Notes under the pieces: model-generated | Told to the model about the DNA's origin: nothing | What the model saw: the letters and a program-made list of their open reading frames with translations, nothing else | Databases searched by the model: none | Assembly (NCBI GenBank): GCA_934351765.1 | Contig: CAKRJM010000098.1 | Coordinates: 1-8,052 of the forward strand | Direction of reading: 5' to 3' | Length of the DNA: 8,052 nt | Source: an uncultured Lachnospiraceae bacterium | Lineage (GTDB): Bacteria > Bacillota > Clostridia > Lachnospirales > Lachnospiraceae | Position numbers and translations under genes: made by a program | In this document: positions 6,491-8,052 of the stretch, piece after piece | Numbering within the stretch: position 1 is the first letter of the stretch | Layout of the letters: every line of letters begins with the position of its first letter

Positions 6491-6514
6491 CTCCGGGCAA
6501 AAAGCGTCCCGGAG
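6491..6514. other. hairpin upstream of the MATE start
   Basis: CTCCGGG (6491..6497) pairs with CCCGGAG (6508..6514) around a 10-nt loop. Read on the plus strand it is followed by CATTTTTC, like an intrinsic terminator. Read on the minus strand its descending arm merges into the GGAGGAGG binding site of the alternative MATE start at 6485, so it could mask that site. No plus-strand gene needs a terminator here. Confidence 0.5.
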
Positions 6515-6535
6515 CATTTTTCTTCAGATACCACA

Positions 6536-6563
6536 GCCCGCAGGGATTCATTCACCTGCGGGC
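6536..6563. terminator. GC-rich hairpin after glgP, possible terminator
   Basis: A perfect 9-bp stem, GCCCGCAGG (6536..6544) with CCTGCGGGC (6555..6563), encloses a 10-nt loop. It lies 33 nt after the glgP stop. On the minus strand no U-tract follows, so as a glgP terminator it would be atypical. On the plus strand a T-rich stretch begins about 10 nt later. A role in ending or stabilising the glgP transcript is inferred from position only. Confidence 0.45.
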
Positions 6564-6595
6564 CGGTTACTTGCTTTTTCCTTTATTTTCTGTTT

Positions 6596-8052
6596 TTACT
6601 CCATGGTCACTGTCACAGGATCCAGATGCCAGATCTCATCCACATACTGCTGGATGGTCCGGTCAGAGCTGAACTTTCCGGAGCAGGCTACATTGAGGAT
6701 CGCAGCCTTTGTCCACCAGGTCCTGTCACGGTAAGCGGTGTCCACACGCTTCTGGGCATCTGCATAGGAACGGAAATCCTTTAAGATAAAGTACGTATCC
6801 GCCTTGCTGGTGCTCATGGTATTCAGCAGAGAATTGTACAGGTCACGGAACAGCTCGGGATCCTTCGGTGAATAAAAGCCGTTGATGAGCTGCATCAGTA
6901 CCTGGCGGATCTCCGCGTCACTGTTGAAGATATCCATGGGATTGTAGCCGCCGTTGTTCTCCAGGTCAATGACCTCCTTGGCGCTCATGCCAAAGATAAA
7001 TGCATTGTCCTTTCCGACTTCCTCCACGATCTCCACATTGGCGCCGTCCATGGTTCCCAGAGTCAGTGCACCGTTTAACATGAACTTCATGTTGCCGGTG
7101 CCGGAAGCCTCCTTGCTGGCTGTGGAAATCTGCTCGCTGACATCAGCTGCCGCAAAAATGATCTCCGCATTGGAAACCCGGTAGTCCTCAATGAATACGA
7201 CCTTGATCTTGCCGCCAATGGACTTGTCGTTGTTGATCACATCTGCCACTGAATTGATCAGCTTGATCGTAAGCTTTGCGATCTTATAACCGGCAGCAGC
7301 CTTGGCGCCGAAGATAAAGGTTCTGGGCACCATATCCATGTCCGGATTGTCCTTTAACTGGTTATAGAGATACATTACATGAAGGATGTTCATGAGCTGT
7401 CTCTTGTACTCATGGAGACGCTTTACCTGAACATCGAAGATGGAATTGGGATCCACATCGATGCCGTTGTGCTCCTTGATATACCGGGCCAGACGTACCT
7501 TGTTCTTGTACTTGATCTCCTGGAATTCCTTCTGGGACTTCTTATCGTCCGCATACCCGGCCAGCGCCTTGATCTTGGACAGGTCGGTTACCCACTCGTC
7601 CGTTCCGATCTTCTTCGTCACCCAGTCTGCGAGAAGCTCATCTCCGTGAAGGAGGAACCGTCTCTGGGTAATACCGTTTGTCTTATTATTGAACTTCCAG
7701 GGTGTCATCTCATAGAAGTCTTTCAGAACCTCTTTCTTCAGGATCTCGGTATGAAGCTCTGCCACACCGTTGACGGAAAAGCTTCCGACAATGGCAAGAT
7801 GAGCCATTTTTACCTGTCCATCGCGGAGGATCGCCATTTTCTGAACCTTCTCTTCATTTCCGGGATACTGCTCCTGGATCTGAAGAACGAAGCGGCGGTC
7901 GATCTCCTGAACGATCTGATAGATTCTGGGCAGCAGTCTGGAGAACAGGTCGATGGGCCATTTTTCCAGTGCCTCTGCCATGATGGTATGGTTGGTGTAC
8001 GCACAGGTTCTCGTTGTGATATCCCATGCTTCATCCCAGCCCAGACCCTCTT
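6596..8052 (-). CDS. glgP: glycogen phosphorylase, C-terminal part (5' end outside window)
   Basis: Glycogen/maltodextrin phosphorylase releases glucose-1-phosphate from alpha-1,4-glucan ends using inorganic phosphate and a pyridoxal-phosphate cofactor in the cytosol. The visible 484 residues are about 60% of the usual length near 800, and the frame stays open past the window edge. They begin EGLGWDEAWDITTRTCAYTN with the active-site His of the TNHT motif. The PLP signature EASGTGNMKFMLNGALTLGT (about 7056..7117) has the cofactor-binding lysine at codon 7085..7087. The distance from the TNHT His to this Lys is 301 residues, near that in the muscle enzyme. KRLHEYKRQLMNILHV and EDYRVSNAE are further family blocks. 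The C-terminus (FRSYADAQKRVDTAYRDR...LDPVTVTME) is intact. The internal ATG at 7979..7981 is not the start, because family sequence continues upstream of it. Confidence 0.97.
   Translation of the reverse strand, partial: EGLGWDEAWDITTRTCAYTNHTIMAEALEKWPIDLFSRLLPRIYQIVQEIDRRFVLQIQEQYPGNEEKVQKMAILRDGQVKMAHLAIVGSFSVNGVAELHTEILKKEVLKDFYEMTPWKFNNKTNGITQRRFLLHGDELLADWVTKKIGTDEWVTDLSKIKALAGYADDKKSQKEFQEIKYKNKVRLARYIKEHNGIDVDPNSIFDVQVKRLHEYKRQLMNILHVMYLYNQLKDNPDMDMVPRTFIFGAKAAAGYKIAKLTIKLINSVADVINNDKSIGGKIKVVFIEDYRVSNAEIIFAAADVSEQISTASKEASGTGNMKFMLNGALTLGTMDGANVEIVEEVGKDNAFIFGMSAKEVIDLENNGGYNPMDIFNSDAEIRQVLMQLINGFYSPKDPELFRDLYNSLLNTMSTSKADTYFILKDFRSYADAQKRVDTAYRDRTWWTKAAILNVACSGKFSSDRTIQQYVDEIWHLDPVTVTME

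Noticed and set aside
5334..6734. Long plus-strand open frame (about 466 codons)
   Set aside because: It lies antisense across the MATE gene, the intergenic gap and the glgP 3' end, with low-complexity His/Gln/Lys-rich translation and no family resemblance.
7979..7981. ATG as start of glycogen phosphorylase
   Set aside because: The frame stays open to the window edge and the upstream codons encode conserved phosphorylase sequence (WDEAWDITTRTCAYTNHTI), so this is an internal methionine.

Overview
The window reads as a chromosomal segment from a Gram-positive anaerobe of the Clostridia, most likely Lachnospiraceae. This rests on the gene order rpmG-secE-nusG-rplK, a zinc-type L33, a short one-helix SecE, strong AGGAGG-type ribosome binding sites, moderate GC, and the character of the MgtE, MATE and DUF975/CmpB-like proteins. 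Family-level placement is inference. Every credible gene lies on the minus strand, so the biological order runs from high to low coordinates.

Layout in transcription order: (1) the C-terminal 60% of glycogen phosphorylase glgP (6596..8052, start outside the window); (2) a 137-bp gap holding two strong hairpins; (3) a MATE-family multidrug/cation exporter (5097..6458); (4) the magnesium channel/transporter mgtE (3640..4974), with a sigma-A type promoter embedded in the 3' end of the MATE gene and a hairpin in its leader; (5) a 604-residue membrane protein joining a DUF975-like part to a CmpB-like (PF06541) part (1741..3555), only 84 bp after mgtE and perhaps co-transcribed with it; (6) a 442-bp gene-free stretch (1299..1740) with a 175-bp imperfect inverted-repeat element and a near-consensus extended -10 promoter; (7) the translation/secretion operon rpmG-secE-nusG-rplK (1..1298, rplK cut by the window edge).

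The last four genes form one functional unit: ribosomal protein L33, the SecE translocon subunit, the elongation/antitermination factor NusG and ribosomal protein L11. They are served by the promoter at 1374..1402, and a structured leader before rplK may mediate ribosomal-protein feedback. The upstream genes (glgP, MATE, mgtE, DUF975/CmpB) are housekeeping or transport functions with no evident common pathway.

No phage, defence, CRISPR or insertion-sequence gene is visible. The most unusual item is the non-coding inverted-repeat element at 1467..1641. It has matching outer hairpins, a perfect 12-bp inverted repeat and a nested inner stem, and could be a dispersed palindromic (MITE-like) element or a structured RNA. 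Smaller curiosities are a 16-codon upstream reading frame in the rpmG leader spanning U9 and A7 runs, the mgtE promoter inside the MATE gene, and hairpins around the MATE start.
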